A DNA stretch of 64,000 nucleotides. It comes from Verrucomicrobiota bacterium. GTDB lineage: Bacteria > Verrucomicrobiota > Verrucomicrobiia > Verrucomicrobiales > Akkermansiaceae. Location: the NCBI GenBank assembly GCA_017301995.1, contig JAFLEH010000017.1, forward strand, positions 1 to 64,000. The letters are read 5' to 3'. A program made the translations under genes and the position numbers. The notes beneath the pieces were generated by a model. The model made no database searches and was not told the origin of the DNA. It saw only the letters and a program-made list of their open reading frames with translations. Of the stretch, positions 1-8,492 are shown piece after piece (position 1 is the first letter of the stretch; every line of letters starts with the position of its first letter).

Positions 1-122
1 GCAGCAGTGATTCAAGATGAAGGGCTTGATCGGTTGTCAGCAATAGAGGTTGGGAAATCCGGGCCATGACTGGATCATAGCAGATACTGTGCCAAATGCA
101 CAGTTATTTCGCGAACGTTGCA

Positions 123-1121
123 CTAGGAGGATAGCGGCCAGATTGGATTTCCATGGTAGTCAAAATAACCCATTGGCCCGTTATTCAGAACGAAATCCCC
201 ACGCCAAACAAGAATCAAGTCGCCGTTTATCTCCGCGCCATCAGAGGTAAACGGTGGAATGTGCTCGCATCCGTCAAAGATGGGAGGTATCACCCAATCG
301 AAACTTTCATCGATGGCTCCCCATTTTCGCCGGTTTTCCAGGTCCCTTGCCGGACAGATGCCGAAGTGGAAAAAGCCAACATCAGAGAATCGCTTCCCAG
401 CGTGGTGATATTCTGACCTATCAACAAAAACGAATTCTCTTCCGATCTTCACACCACAAAACCGTCCGCCAATTGCGCGGGTGTCCGAGTATGTTTCTGC
501 GGAAACGGCGGGTGCTCCGTCCAAATCAACAAACCCACAAACGGTTTTCCGTCCGACCCGCTTCTTGAACCTCAAGATTCCATCAGACGAAGGAGCATGG
601 AGAAAGTGCGCCTCACCGAATTTCAGCAGTTCGAGCGACGGACGAATGAGGTACCATGTGTCCCCAATCAAGGCCGTGGTTCCGTTCGCCGTCCAATCGT
701 TGATATGGTCAAAATCGAATCCAAGTACAAGCTCGTCGTTCTTGTTGATGAGTCCGAACTTGCCGGTCGTGCTTTTAGAAACCACAGCGAAGCCGCTTCT
801 GAAGGCCCCTGCACGATGGTACTTGCACTCGATCACCAGTTCTCCCGTCATGTTGACATACCCTCCGATATTGTCCTCGGTACACGCAAGCGCCAATCCG
901 TCCGAAACATCAAACAGGTAATAAACGCTCTCAGGAACCCACGATACATTGTGGTTATGCCAAATGCCGTTTTTCCGTGAGCCGGCCTCGGTGATCGCGG
1001 CATATCCACCTTGGAAGTAGCCGACAGTCATGAATTTGCCTGATGCCTCGACTATCGCCCCGTTGGCGTCAATGATGCCGTACGATCCGCCTTTTTTGTA
1101 TGGGAATAGTTTCATATGCAC
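123..1121 (-). CDS. WG-repeat-like protein
   Basis: Predicted 332-residue protein built from repeats of about 40 residues of the WG/KWG type, seen as recurring 'yGIID', 'GLIN', 'GFVDLDG', 'WGAID' and 'GYFDYHG' units. Such repeats form beta-rich folds; the molecular function of the family is poorly defined. No signal peptide or membrane segment is visible, so a cytoplasmic location is likely. A second start at residue 3 is possible. Base composition is clearly AT-richer than the rest of the window, with many A- and T-ending codons, and the GTTAG/CTAAC word common elsewhere is absent, which suggests recent acquisition. The first 122 bases of the window show no gene I can support. Confidence 0.75.
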   Translation of the reverse strand: MHMKLFPYKKGGSYGIIDANGAIVEASGKFMTVGYFQGGYAAITEAGSRKNGIWHNHNVSWVPESVYYLFDVSDGLALACTEDNIGGYVNMTGELVIECKYHRAGAFRSGFAVVSKSTTGKFGLINKNDELVLGFDFDHINDWTANGTTALIGDTWYLIRPSLELLKFGEAHFLHAPSSDGILRFKKRVGRKTVCGFVDLDGAPAVSAETYSDTRAIGGRFCGVKIGREFVFVDRSEYHHAGKRFSDVGFFHFGICPARDLENRRKWGAIDESFDWVIPPIFDGCEHIPPFTSDGAEINGDLILVWRGDFVLNNGPMGYFDYHGNPIWPLSS

Positions 1122-1183
1122 ATTTCGGATTCGTCGCCATATTCACTCGGACCAAGCCGGGCAATTGCCCCGGACCGTTCCGG

Positions 1184-2257
1184 TCACGCCTCGGCTTCGG
1201 CCATGCGTTCGGCCATTTCGGCTTTTTGGAGTTCGCGGGTGAACTCGTCGAGTTCTCCGGCCATGATGGCGGTGATGTTATGGGAGGTGTAACCGATCCG
1301 GTGGTCGGTGACGCGCGACTGGGGGAAATTGTAGGTGCGGATTTTTTCCGAGCGGTCGCCGGAGCCGATGAGGGACCGGCGGTGCGAGGAATAGGCCTCC
1401 TGCTGCGAGCGGAGTTTCTGCTCGTAGAGTTTGGTGCGGAGGATCTGCATGGCGGTTTCCCGGTTTTTGATCTGGGAGCGGCCGTCCTCGCAGCGGACGT
1501 AGGTGCCGGTGGGCAGGTGGAAAATCTGGACGGCGGATTCGGTGCGGTTGACGTGCTGGCCGCCCGCGCCGCCGGAGCGGCAGACTTCGATCCGGAGATC
1601 CTCCTGGCGGATTTCCACGTCCACTTCCTCGGCCTCAGGCAGCACGGCTACGGTGACGGTGGAAGTGTGGACGCGGCCCTGGGCCTCGGTGGCGGGCACG
1701 CGCTGGACCCGGTGGACGCCGGATTCGTATTTGAGAAACCGGAAAACCTCGTCGCCGGTGACCTTGAGGATGACTTCCTTGAAGCCGCCCACTTCCGACG
1801 GGCTGCTTTCGAGGTGCTCGCATTTCCATCCGCGCGATTCGGCGAAGCGCTGATAGAGCCGCATCAGCTCGGCGGCGAACAGCGAGGCCTCGTCGCCGCC
1901 CGCGCCGGCGCGGATTTCCACCAGCGCGTTGCGGTCCTCGTTGGGGTCGGCGGGGAGCAGCGCGTATTGGATATCGTCGGCCAGTTTTGCGACTTCGGCC
2001 TCGAGCGCCGGGATTTCGGCCGCCGCCATCGAGGCGAAATCGGGGTCGTCGGACTTGGCGAGTTCCTGGTTTTCGGCGATCTGCCGGACCAGATCCTCGT
2101 GGCGGTCCCACAATTCCAACGTTTGTTTCAATCGCCGATGCTCGCGCAGCAGGGCGGTGGCGCGCTTCGGATCGGCGAATAGGTCCGGATCGCCCACGGC
2201 CTCCTCCAACTCGCGGAAGCGGTCACGGCGTTTGGAAATGAGGATGGAATAGTCCAA
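1184..2257 (-). CDS. prfA: Peptide chain release factor 1
   Basis: Class I release factor of 357 residues that recognises UAA and UAG and triggers peptidyl-tRNA hydrolysis on the ribosome. The PxT anticodon-like tripeptide is PAT at residues 188-190, which marks RF1 rather than RF2 (RF2 has SPF). The catalytic GGQ lies at about residues 232-234 within GGAGGQHVN, followed by the conserved R-S-Q and GYTSHN stretches. Length matches the family. The start is a TTG codon giving MDYSIL; no ATG lies near and no Shine-Dalgarno is evident. It is downstream of two membrane-protein genes on the same strand, separated by a 119-base spacer with AT-rich iterations. No prmC (hemK) gene is seen in the window. 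Confidence 0.96.
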   Translation of the reverse strand: MDYSILISKRRDRFRELEEAVGDPDLFADPKRATALLREHRRLKQTLELWDRHEDLVRQIAENQELAKSDDPDFASMAAAEIPALEAEVAKLADDIQYALLPADPNEDRNALVEIRAGAGGDEASLFAAELMRLYQRFAESRGWKCEHLESSPSEVGGFKEVILKVTGDEVFRFLKYESGVHRVQRVPATEAQGRVHTSTVTVAVLPEAEEVDVEIRQEDLRIEVCRSGGAGGQHVNRTESAVQIFHLPTGTYVRCEDGRSQIKNRETAMQILRTKLYEQKLRSQQEAYSSHRRSLIGSGDRSEKIRTYNFPQSRVTDHRIGYTSHNITAIMAGELDEFTRELQKAEMAERMAEAEA

Positions 2258-2289
2258 TGGAGGGAGTCGGGAGGTGATTTTTGGGGGGT

Positions 2290-2349
2290 CGGAATTGAAA
2301 TCCGAAATCAGAAATTCGAAATTTGAAATTCGAAATCAGAAATTTGAAA
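2290..2349. repeat. AT-rich iterated GAAATTCGAAAT-type intergenic repeat
   Basis: About 60 bases between prfA and the upstream coiled-coil gene consist of reiterated variants of GAAATYYGAAAT and AGAAATT words with partial dyad symmetry. The block is much more AT-rich than its surroundings. It resembles low-complexity intergenic repeats I have seen in other GC-rich bacterial genomes, but no function can be inferred from this sequence. Confidence 0.6.
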
Positions 2350-2376
2350 GCCGGAGGCCGCGGGGCGGATTGTGTG

Positions 2377-3384
2377 TTAGGAAGCGGGGCTTTCCGGGGC
2401 GGCGGGGGCGGCGAAAAGGTCCGCTTGCACCGGACGCTGCGCCGGGGCAGGTGCCGGCGCGGCGGGAGCTTCCGGTTCCGGGGCGGATTCCTCGGCCACG
2501 GGCTCGGGAGTGGGCTCGGGGGCGGGCTCGGGTTCCGGTGCGGAGACTTCGGCTTCCAGTTGGGCCGCGTGTTCGACGGCGAGGCGTTCCTGTTCGGCGG
2601 CGAAGTTCGAGACGGGCTTGCGTTGCAGGCGTTCGACCTCCGCCTTGGCTTCGGCGGTGCGGTCGGGGGCGGGAGTGGTCGGGAAGACGGCGCCGAGTTT
2701 GGTGGATAGAGGCGCGGATTCCGGGGTGGCGGACTCCTGTTTCGCGAGGGCGGCGGCGAGTTTGCGTTCGGCTTTTTCGACGGCCGCGGCGGCCGCGGCT
2801 TCCTGTTTGCGGAGTTCGCCGACCACGCGGTTCGCGTTGGTTAGAGACTCGCGAAGACGGTCCACCTCGCCCTGGAGTTGGAGCGTGTTATCCGGGCGCG
2901 CCTGGATGGCCGCGAGTTCGCCGCGGACTTTGGATAGTTCGTTTTCGAGGGCGAAGGTCTTTTCGCGCTGGCCCTTGTTGGCCTCGGCGGCCTTGGTGTT
3001 GAGCGCGTTGAGGGTGTCGCGGGATTTTCTGAGTTCCGCTTCCAGGGCGGCGATGCGTTTCTGGTCGCCTTCTAGCCGGTGCTGGGCATCGGAGAACTCT
3101 TTGGCGAGCTTCTCGTGGGCGGCCTTGTTGATGGACTTCGCCTGGAGGTGCTCCATCTGCTGTTTGATTTCCTTTTGGGCCGATTCCGATTTGGCCAGCG
3201 CGTGCTCGAGCTTCTTCACCCGTTCCCGGGCGGGGAGGTCGTCCGGCGCGGCGGGCTTGGCGGAGGAGACCACCGGGGCATGGAAGCGGGTGCGGAGCCA
3301 CCAGCCGAAATACGCGAAAATCGCCGCGGTGAAGACCAGCAGCGGGAGGATTTTGAGGAAGAACCAAAGGTTGCCTGCGTTCAT
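2377..3384 (-). CDS. Membrane-anchored coiled-coil protein
   Basis: 335-residue protein of unknown function. Residues about 7-30 form one hydrophobic segment (FFLKILPLLVFTAAIFAYFGWW), followed by a long predicted coiled coil (about residues 50-235) rich in E, K, A, L and Q with heptad-like spacing. The C-terminal 80 residues are low-complexity, dominated by P, A and E. The likely topology is a single N-terminal membrane anchor with the coiled coil on one side, reminiscent of cell-envelope scaffold proteins. It lies 75 bases downstream of a BON-domain gene on the same strand with a similar Pro/Ala-rich tail, so the two probably form an operon. No enzymatic motif is visible. Confidence 0.75.
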   Translation of the reverse strand: MNAGNLWFFLKILPLLVFTAAIFAYFGWWLRTRFHAPVVSSAKPAAPDDLPARERVKKLEHALAKSESAQKEIKQQMEHLQAKSINKAAHEKLAKEFSDAQHRLEGDQKRIAALEAELRKSRDTLNALNTKAAEANKGQREKTFALENELSKVRGELAAIQARPDNTLQLQGEVDRLRESLTNANRVVGELRKQEAAAAAAVEKAERKLAAALAKQESATPESAPLSTKLGAVFPTTPAPDRTAEAKAEVERLQRKPVSNFAAEQERLAVEHAAQLEAEVSAPEPEPAPEPTPEPVAEESAPEPEAPAAPAPAPAQRPVQADLFAAPAAPESPAS

Positions 3385-3459
3385 GGATGTTAGTGTGTTA
3401 GGGATGGGAGAGTCTTGTTTGAAAAATGGTCGTGCGAGCTGCCGGACGGTGACGATGGA

Positions 3460-4425
3460 TTACTTCGCGGGAGCGGGATCAGGAGTGGGGACCGGGGCGG
3501 GTGCCGACGCGGGCGCGGGTGGTTGTGGCGCGGGCACCGGAGCCGGTGCTGGATCCGGAGCGGGCGCAGGCGGAGTGGGAGCGGGAGTCGGCGCTGGCAC
3601 CGGCGGAGTGGCGGCGGCCTTTTCGGCGGCGGCTTTGGCCTCCTCCTGCCGTTTGATTTCCTCGGGAGTGGGATATTTCCAGGCGCGCATTTTGGCGAGG
3701 GCACGGTTGATGTCGGTGACCGGCACGGCGGGGCCGAGTTTGGCGGATAGTTCTTCCGTGGAGGTTTCCGGCGGCAATTGGGTCCAGACACCGTCGCCCT
3801 TGCCGATGACGATGAGCGAGCGGTCGTTCGGGTGCGTGGTTAGGTCCGGGAAATTCGCGGTGGTTGCAGCCCAGTCGGTTACCGGCATGGCGGATACCTC
3901 GGCCTGGATTTGGTTGTTGATCGGCACCTTTGGCTGCGGGAGTTTCTTGGGAAGTAGGTCGAGCAACTCCACGCGTTGGTCCGGCGAGGCGATGACGCCG
4001 TCGATCCGCTGGTTTCCACCGTAGATCGTGACGATGAACCACGGGAGCGGGCGCGCGGCGCGGTTGGGATCGACGTCGATCAGGTTGTGGACGGCGGTGA
4101 CCGGGTTGAGATGCGCGTTGAGCCAGCCGTCGGATTTCACCTTGGTCTTGATCAGTTCCTCGGCCTTCGCCTGATCCTCTTTTGTGGCGACCATGCCGCG
4201 GAGGGTCGCTTCCTGGCCGCTGAATTCCACGGTGACGCGGGAAAACGCGTTTTTCGGATAGTCGCGGCGACCGTCCTGATCGAGGTCTTCGAGCACGAGC
4301 TTGGCGGCGGCGGTCAGCCGGGTTTCGGTGGGACGCAGGAAAACCAGCGTGCCCACCAGCCACAGCAGGAGGACCAGAATGATGCCGAATTGGAGATGCT
4401 TCTTCACGGGCGGAATCGTTGCCAT
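3460..4425 (-). CDS. Membrane-anchored BON-like domain protein
   Basis: 321-residue protein with an N-terminal transmembrane segment (about residues 13-31) and a region at about 60-110 (VTVEFSGQEATLRGMV, then a helix with AKAEELI) that fits the alpha/beta pattern of BON domains, known for envelope and lipid association. A second similar region may follow at about 125-220. The last 70 residues are almost entirely P and A, a likely unstructured periplasmic linker. Its coiled-coil neighbour downstream has a comparable tail. Function is unknown; a role in envelope organisation is inference only. The 194-base region upstream, shared with the divergent GH92 gene, shows no convincing promoter to me. 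Confidence 0.7.
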   Translation of the reverse strand: MATIPPVKKHLQFGIILVLLLWLVGTLVFLRPTETRLTAAAKLVLEDLDQDGRRDYPKNAFSRVTVEFSGQEATLRGMVATKEDQAKAEELIKTKVKSDGWLNAHLNPVTAVHNLIDVDPNRAARPLPWFIVTIYGGNQRIDGVIASPDQRVELLDLLPKKLPQPKVPINNQIQAEVSAMPVTDWAATTANFPDLTTHPNDRSLIVIGKGDGVWTQLPPETSTEELSAKLGPAVPVTDINRALAKMRAWKYPTPEEIKRQEEAKAAAEKAAATPPVPAPTPAPTPPAPAPDPAPAPVPAPQPPAPASAPAPVPTPDPAPAK

Positions 4426-4619
4426 GGCGAGGGCGGGCGGTCAATACGAATGATGGGGTAGGCGCATTCCCACCGCTTGGGGGATGTTTTGCCGGTTTGG
4501 CCAACCCGGTGTGGCCAGGCGGGACACCGATGGTTTCCGATCTAACCGATGTTTCCGATTGTTCTGGACAGCGGGGTGGGGGAGTTCCACCGTCCGCCCA
4601 ACACCAATCGTCACCGCAC

Positions 4620-7600
4620 ATGAGCACCCGCCTTTCGCGCCAATCCATCGGTAGCCGCATTCCTTTCCTGTCCGTTGTTCTATCCGGAGGACTCGGTGCT
4701 TTCGCGTTGGCCGCCCCTTCCGGGGATTTCCTGTCATCCTTCGAAGATGGGGAAAGCGCGAAAGCGCATGAAAACCGGGTGGAGAAGGACGCCCGAAACA
4801 CGCCGTTCCAGAAAAACGTGACCGGCATGGCGAGGAATCCGCTGATGGAGCGGATCGCCAGGGTCACGGCCAGCGCCGAGAACGCGCCTAACGAAAGCGC
4901 GGATTGCGCGGCCGATGGCGCGCCGGACTCGAAGTGGCTGGCGTTCCAATCGACCGGCTGGCTGGAATACGAACTCTCCCAACCGGCGGCGGCCGTTGGA
5001 TACAGCATGACCTCCGGGAACGACCACCCGGAACGCGATCCGAAGGACTGGAAGGTATCGGGTTCCGACGATGGCAAGTTATGGACGGTGTTGGACACGC
5101 AGACCGGCCAGTCGTGGCGGAGCCGCGAGCGCGGCGTTGCGAAGACCTTCAAGCTGAAATCGTCCAGGGCCTACGCGCGGTATCGCCTTGAAATTTCCGC
5201 GATCCAGTCGGGGGGGACCTTGCAATTGGGCGGCTGGGACCTGCAACCCGCCGCGAGCGGCGCGACCTCGCTTTCGCCGATGACCACCGTGGTCGGGAGC
5301 GGACCGGCGGCGGGTTACAACCTGAAGCCGCAGGTGGGATTCACCGGCCTGAAATCCCTCCAATACGGCGGCAAACACACCGCCGCTGGCCGCGGCTACG
5401 CGATGAACCGGCTTTTCGACGTGAATCTTCCGGTGGAGAAAACGACGCGGCTTTCCTATAACATTTTCCCGGAACTGACCGCCAACGACCTCCAGTATCC
5501 GTCCACCTACGTCGCGGTGAACCTGCGCTTCTCCGATGGCACCCAGTTGTCCGGACTGAAACCGCTGGACGCCTATCGCACCCCGGCGACCGCGCTCGGA
5601 CAGGGTGCCGGAAACATTCTCTATCCGAACCAGTGGAACCATGTGCGCGTCGATGTGGGATCGGTCGCCGAAGGAAAAACCATCACCGGAATCCTGCTTT
5701 GCTATGACAACGACCGCGCCACCGAGGCCACCGCATTCAAGGGGTGGATCGACGACATCCGGATCGTGGCCCGGCCCGCGCGGATCGATGGTTCGAGCCT
5801 GACCCATTATGTGGACACGCGGCGCGGCACGAATTCGTCCGGCGCGTTTTCGCGGGGATCGAACGAGGCGATCACCGCGGTTCCCAACGGGTTCAATTTC
5901 CTCGTGCCGGTGACCGACGCGCTCGCCCGTTCCCGCGAGTATTCCTATCATGCCGGAAACGACGAGCTGAACCGCACGCGCTTCGAGGGCCTGGGGATTT
6001 CCCATCAGCCGAGCCCGTGGATGGGCGACCGCAACCAGTTCTCGGTCATGGCCGTTGCCGGCGGTGATACGCCGCCGGGCAATCCCCACGAACGCGCCGT
6101 CACGTTCCGTCATGATCGCGAGATCGCCCAGCCGGACTACTATGCAGTGGATCTCGACAACGGCCTCAAAGCCGAGATGACCCCTACCAACCGCGCGATG
6201 CTGATGCGCTTCACCTTCACCGGAGCGGCCGGCAGCGTGGTGCTCGACGCGCCCACCGGCGACGGGGAGTTCAACATCGACGCCGCCACCGGCGCGGTGA
6301 CCGGTTGGGTGGACAACACCTCCGGATTCCGCGCGGGCCAGAGCAGGATGTTCATTTCCGGCACGTTCGATAGGAAACCGGAATCCGCCGGATCCGCTCC
6401 GGGCGGACGGGCGCTAACAAAATATGCGACGTTCAACACCGGTTCCGGAAAATCGGTGACGCTGCGGCTCGCCACCTCGCTGATCAGCCTGGAGCAGGCG
6501 GCGAAGAATCTAACCATGGAGGCCGGGAGCCGCGGGTTCGACGAGATCCGCGAGGAGGCCCGGAAACAATGGAACGACCGCCTGGGTGTGATTCGGGTGG
6601 AAGGCGCGTCCGAGACCGATCTGGTCACGCTTTACAGTTGCCTCTATCGGCTGAATGCCTATCCGAACGTCCACTTTGAGAATGTCGGCACGCCGGAGAA
6701 GCCGGACTATCAATACGCCAGCCCGGTGAGCCGCCCCGTGGGCCGCAGCACCGCGGAGCGCACCGGCGCGAAGATCGTTGCCGGGAAAATGTACGTGAAC
6801 AACGGCTTCTGGGACACCTACCGCACGGCGTGGCCGGCCTACGCGCTGCTCTATCCGGAAATCGCGGGCGAGTTGGTGGACGGATTCGTCCAGCAATACC
6901 GGGACGGCGGATGGATCGCGCGCTGGTCCTCGCCCGGTTACGCCGATTGCATGACCGGCACCAGTTCCGACGCGGCGTTCGCCGATGTCTATCTGCGCGG
7001 CGCGAAACTGCCCGATCCGTTGGGTACCTACGATGCGGCGGTGAAGAACGCCTCCACGCCGTCCGACAACCGCGACGTCGGGCGCAAGGGGCTGTCCACC
7101 TCGCTGTTCCTCGGGTTTACGCAGGCATCCGAGCGCGAGAGCGTCTCATGGGCCACCGAGGGGTTCATCAACGACTTCGCGATCGGCAACATGGCCGCCG
7201 CGCTGGCGGAGGATCCCGCGACACCCGATGCACGCCGCGCCACGCTTCGCGAGCAGGCGGAGTATTATCTCGACCGCTCGAAAAACTATGTGAACCTGTT
7301 TGATTCGCGGATCGGTTATTTCCAGTCGCGCCATGCCGACGGCCGCTTCGCCCAAGAGCCGGAGAGTTATGATCCGACGAAATGGTTCGGTCCGTACACC
7401 GAGACCAACGGATGGAACTTCGGCTACCACGCCCCGCACGATCCCGCCGGATTGGCGGCGCTTTATGGCGGTCGGAAGGGAATGGAAAAGAAACTGGATG
7501 TCTTCTTCTCGACGCCGGAAACCTCTCCCGGCCCCATCCACGAGGAAGTGGAGGCCCGCGACGCCCGCTTCGGCCAATGGGGTGTCAGCAACCAGGTGAG

Positions 7601-8468
7601 CCATCATGTGCCGTTCATTTACAATGCGGCCGGTGCCCCCGCGAAGTGCCAGAAGATCGTTCGCGAGGCGCTGCGCCGCTCGTTCAGCGGCTCGGAAATC
7701 GGCCAGGGCTACGCGGGCGACGAGGACAACGGCGAAATGTCCGCGTGGTTCATCTTCAACGCGCTCGGACTCTATCCGCTTCAGGTGGGGTCGAACCAGT
7801 TGGTGGTCGGCTCGCCGATGTTCACCAAAGCCACCGTCCGCCTGCCCGGTGGAAAATCACTGGTGATCAACGCTCCGGACAACAGCGTGTCCAACATCTA
7901 CGTGCAATCGCTCACCGTCGATGGAAAACCCCACACCCGGACGTCCATCGGATCAGGGATCTTCCTAACCGGTGCGACGCTGGATTACAAACTCGGCGAG
8001 CGTCCGTCCGCCTGGGGCACCGGTCCGGATGACGGTCCTCCGTCGCTGACGAACGACGGACAAGTCGCCAAACCGATGGCCGACACCACCGGCCGCGCCA
8101 AAGCCGAAGGATCTTCTGGCGCCGATCCGGGCGCGTGGTTTGACAACAACTCCGCCACCGGCGCCGAACTCAAAGGTGAGGCTCCGACGCTCACCCTCAC
8201 CTTCGGCGCGGACAAGCCCAAGCCGCTGTTCTACACTCTAACCGCCCATTCCGCCCCGGCCGATCCGGCAGGCTGGACGCTCGAGGGCAGCGACAACGGT
8301 TCCTCATGGACCGTGCTGGACAAGCGCGACGCCAACCCGTTCCGCCACCGCCGCGAGACCGTCCCCTTCCGCATCGCGAAGCCGGGGGCTTTCAAGATGT
8401 TCCGTTTCACCTTCAGGACCGGCACCGGAACCGTCGGCCTATCCGAAGTCGAACTGCTGGCGCGTTAG
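4620..8468 (+). CDS. GH92 alpha-mannosidase with flanking F5/8C domains
   Basis: Secreted enzyme of 1,282 residues in glycoside hydrolase family 92, calcium-dependent exo-acting alpha-mannosidases. The chosen ATG gives a signal peptide ending near residue 32 (GAFALAAP); an upstream in-frame start would add 67 residues with no signal character. Residues about 76-211 look like an F5/8-type C (CBM32-like) domain. A beta-rich segment follows, then the GH92 core from about 394 (YVDTRRGTN) to 1127, with the typical NNGFWDTYRTAWP and GDEDNGEMSAWF motifs. A second F5/8C-like domain occupies about 1150-1282. It converges on the GH29 gene with 24 bases between stops. It probably acts in the periplasm or at the cell surface on mannosylated glycans. 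Confidence 0.93.
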   Translation: MSTRLSRQSIGSRIPFLSVVLSGGLGAFALAAPSGDFLSSFEDGESAKAHENRVEKDARNTPFQKNVTGMARNPLMERIARVTASAENAPNESADCAADGAPDSKWLAFQSTGWLEYELSQPAAAVGYSMTSGNDHPERDPKDWKVSGSDDGKLWTVLDTQTGQSWRSRERGVAKTFKLKSSRAYARYRLEISAIQSGGTLQLGGWDLQPAASGATSLSPMTTVVGSGPAAGYNLKPQVGFTGLKSLQYGGKHTAAGRGYAMNRLFDVNLPVEKTTRLSYNIFPELTANDLQYPSTYVAVNLRFSDGTQLSGLKPLDAYRTPATALGQGAGNILYPNQWNHVRVDVGSVAEGKTITGILLCYDNDRATEATAFKGWIDDIRIVARPARIDGSSLTHYVDTRRGTNSSGAFSRGSNEAITAVPNGFNFLVPVTDALARSREYSYHAGNDELNRTRFEGLGISHQPSPWMGDRNQFSVMAVAGGDTPPGNPHERAVTFRHDREIAQPDYYAVDLDNGLKAEMTPTNRAMLMRFTFTGAAGSVVLDAPTGDGEFNIDAATGAVTGWVDNTSGFRAGQSRMFISGTFDRKPESAGSAPGGRALTKYATFNTGSGKSVTLRLATSLISLEQAAKNLTMEAGSRGFDEIREEARKQWNDRLGVIRVEGASETDLVTLYSCLYRLNAYPNVHFENVGTPEKPDYQYASPVSRPVGRSTAERTGAKIVAGKMYVNNGFWDTYRTAWPAYALLYPEIAGELVDGFVQQYRDGGWIARWSSPGYADCMTGTSSDAAFADVYLRGAKLPDPLGTYDAAVKNASTPSDNRDVGRKGLSTSLFLGFTQASERESVSWATEGFINDFAIGNMAAALAEDPATPDARRATLREQAEYYLDRSKNYVNLFDSRIGYFQSRHADGRFAQEPESYDPTKWFGPYTETNGWNFGYHAPHDPAGLAALYGGRKGMEKKLDVFFSTPETSPGPIHEEVEARDARFGQWGVSNQVSHHVPFIYNAAGAPAKCQKIVREALRRSFSGSEIGQGYAGDEDNGEMSAWFIFNALGLYPLQVGSNQLVVGSPMFTKATVRLPGGKSLVINAPDNSVSNIYVQSLTVDGKPHTRTSIGSGIFLTGATLDYKLGERPSAWGTGPDDGPPSLTNDGQVAKPMADTTGRAKAEGSSGADPGAWFDNNSATGAELKGEAPTLTLTFGADKPKPLFYTLTAHSAPADPAGWTLEGSDNGSSWTVLDKRDANPFRHRRETVPFRIAKPGAFKMFRFTFRTGTGTVGLSEVELLAR

Positions 8469-8492
8469 GCCGGACACGGGGATCGTCAGCGG

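Noticed and set aside
3479..5152. Long minus-strand open frame (557 codons) across the BON gene and the GH92 start
   Set aside because: It is antisense or out of frame to two well supported genes and its translation is a mix of R, P, G and S without domain likeness; a shadow frame caused by high GC.
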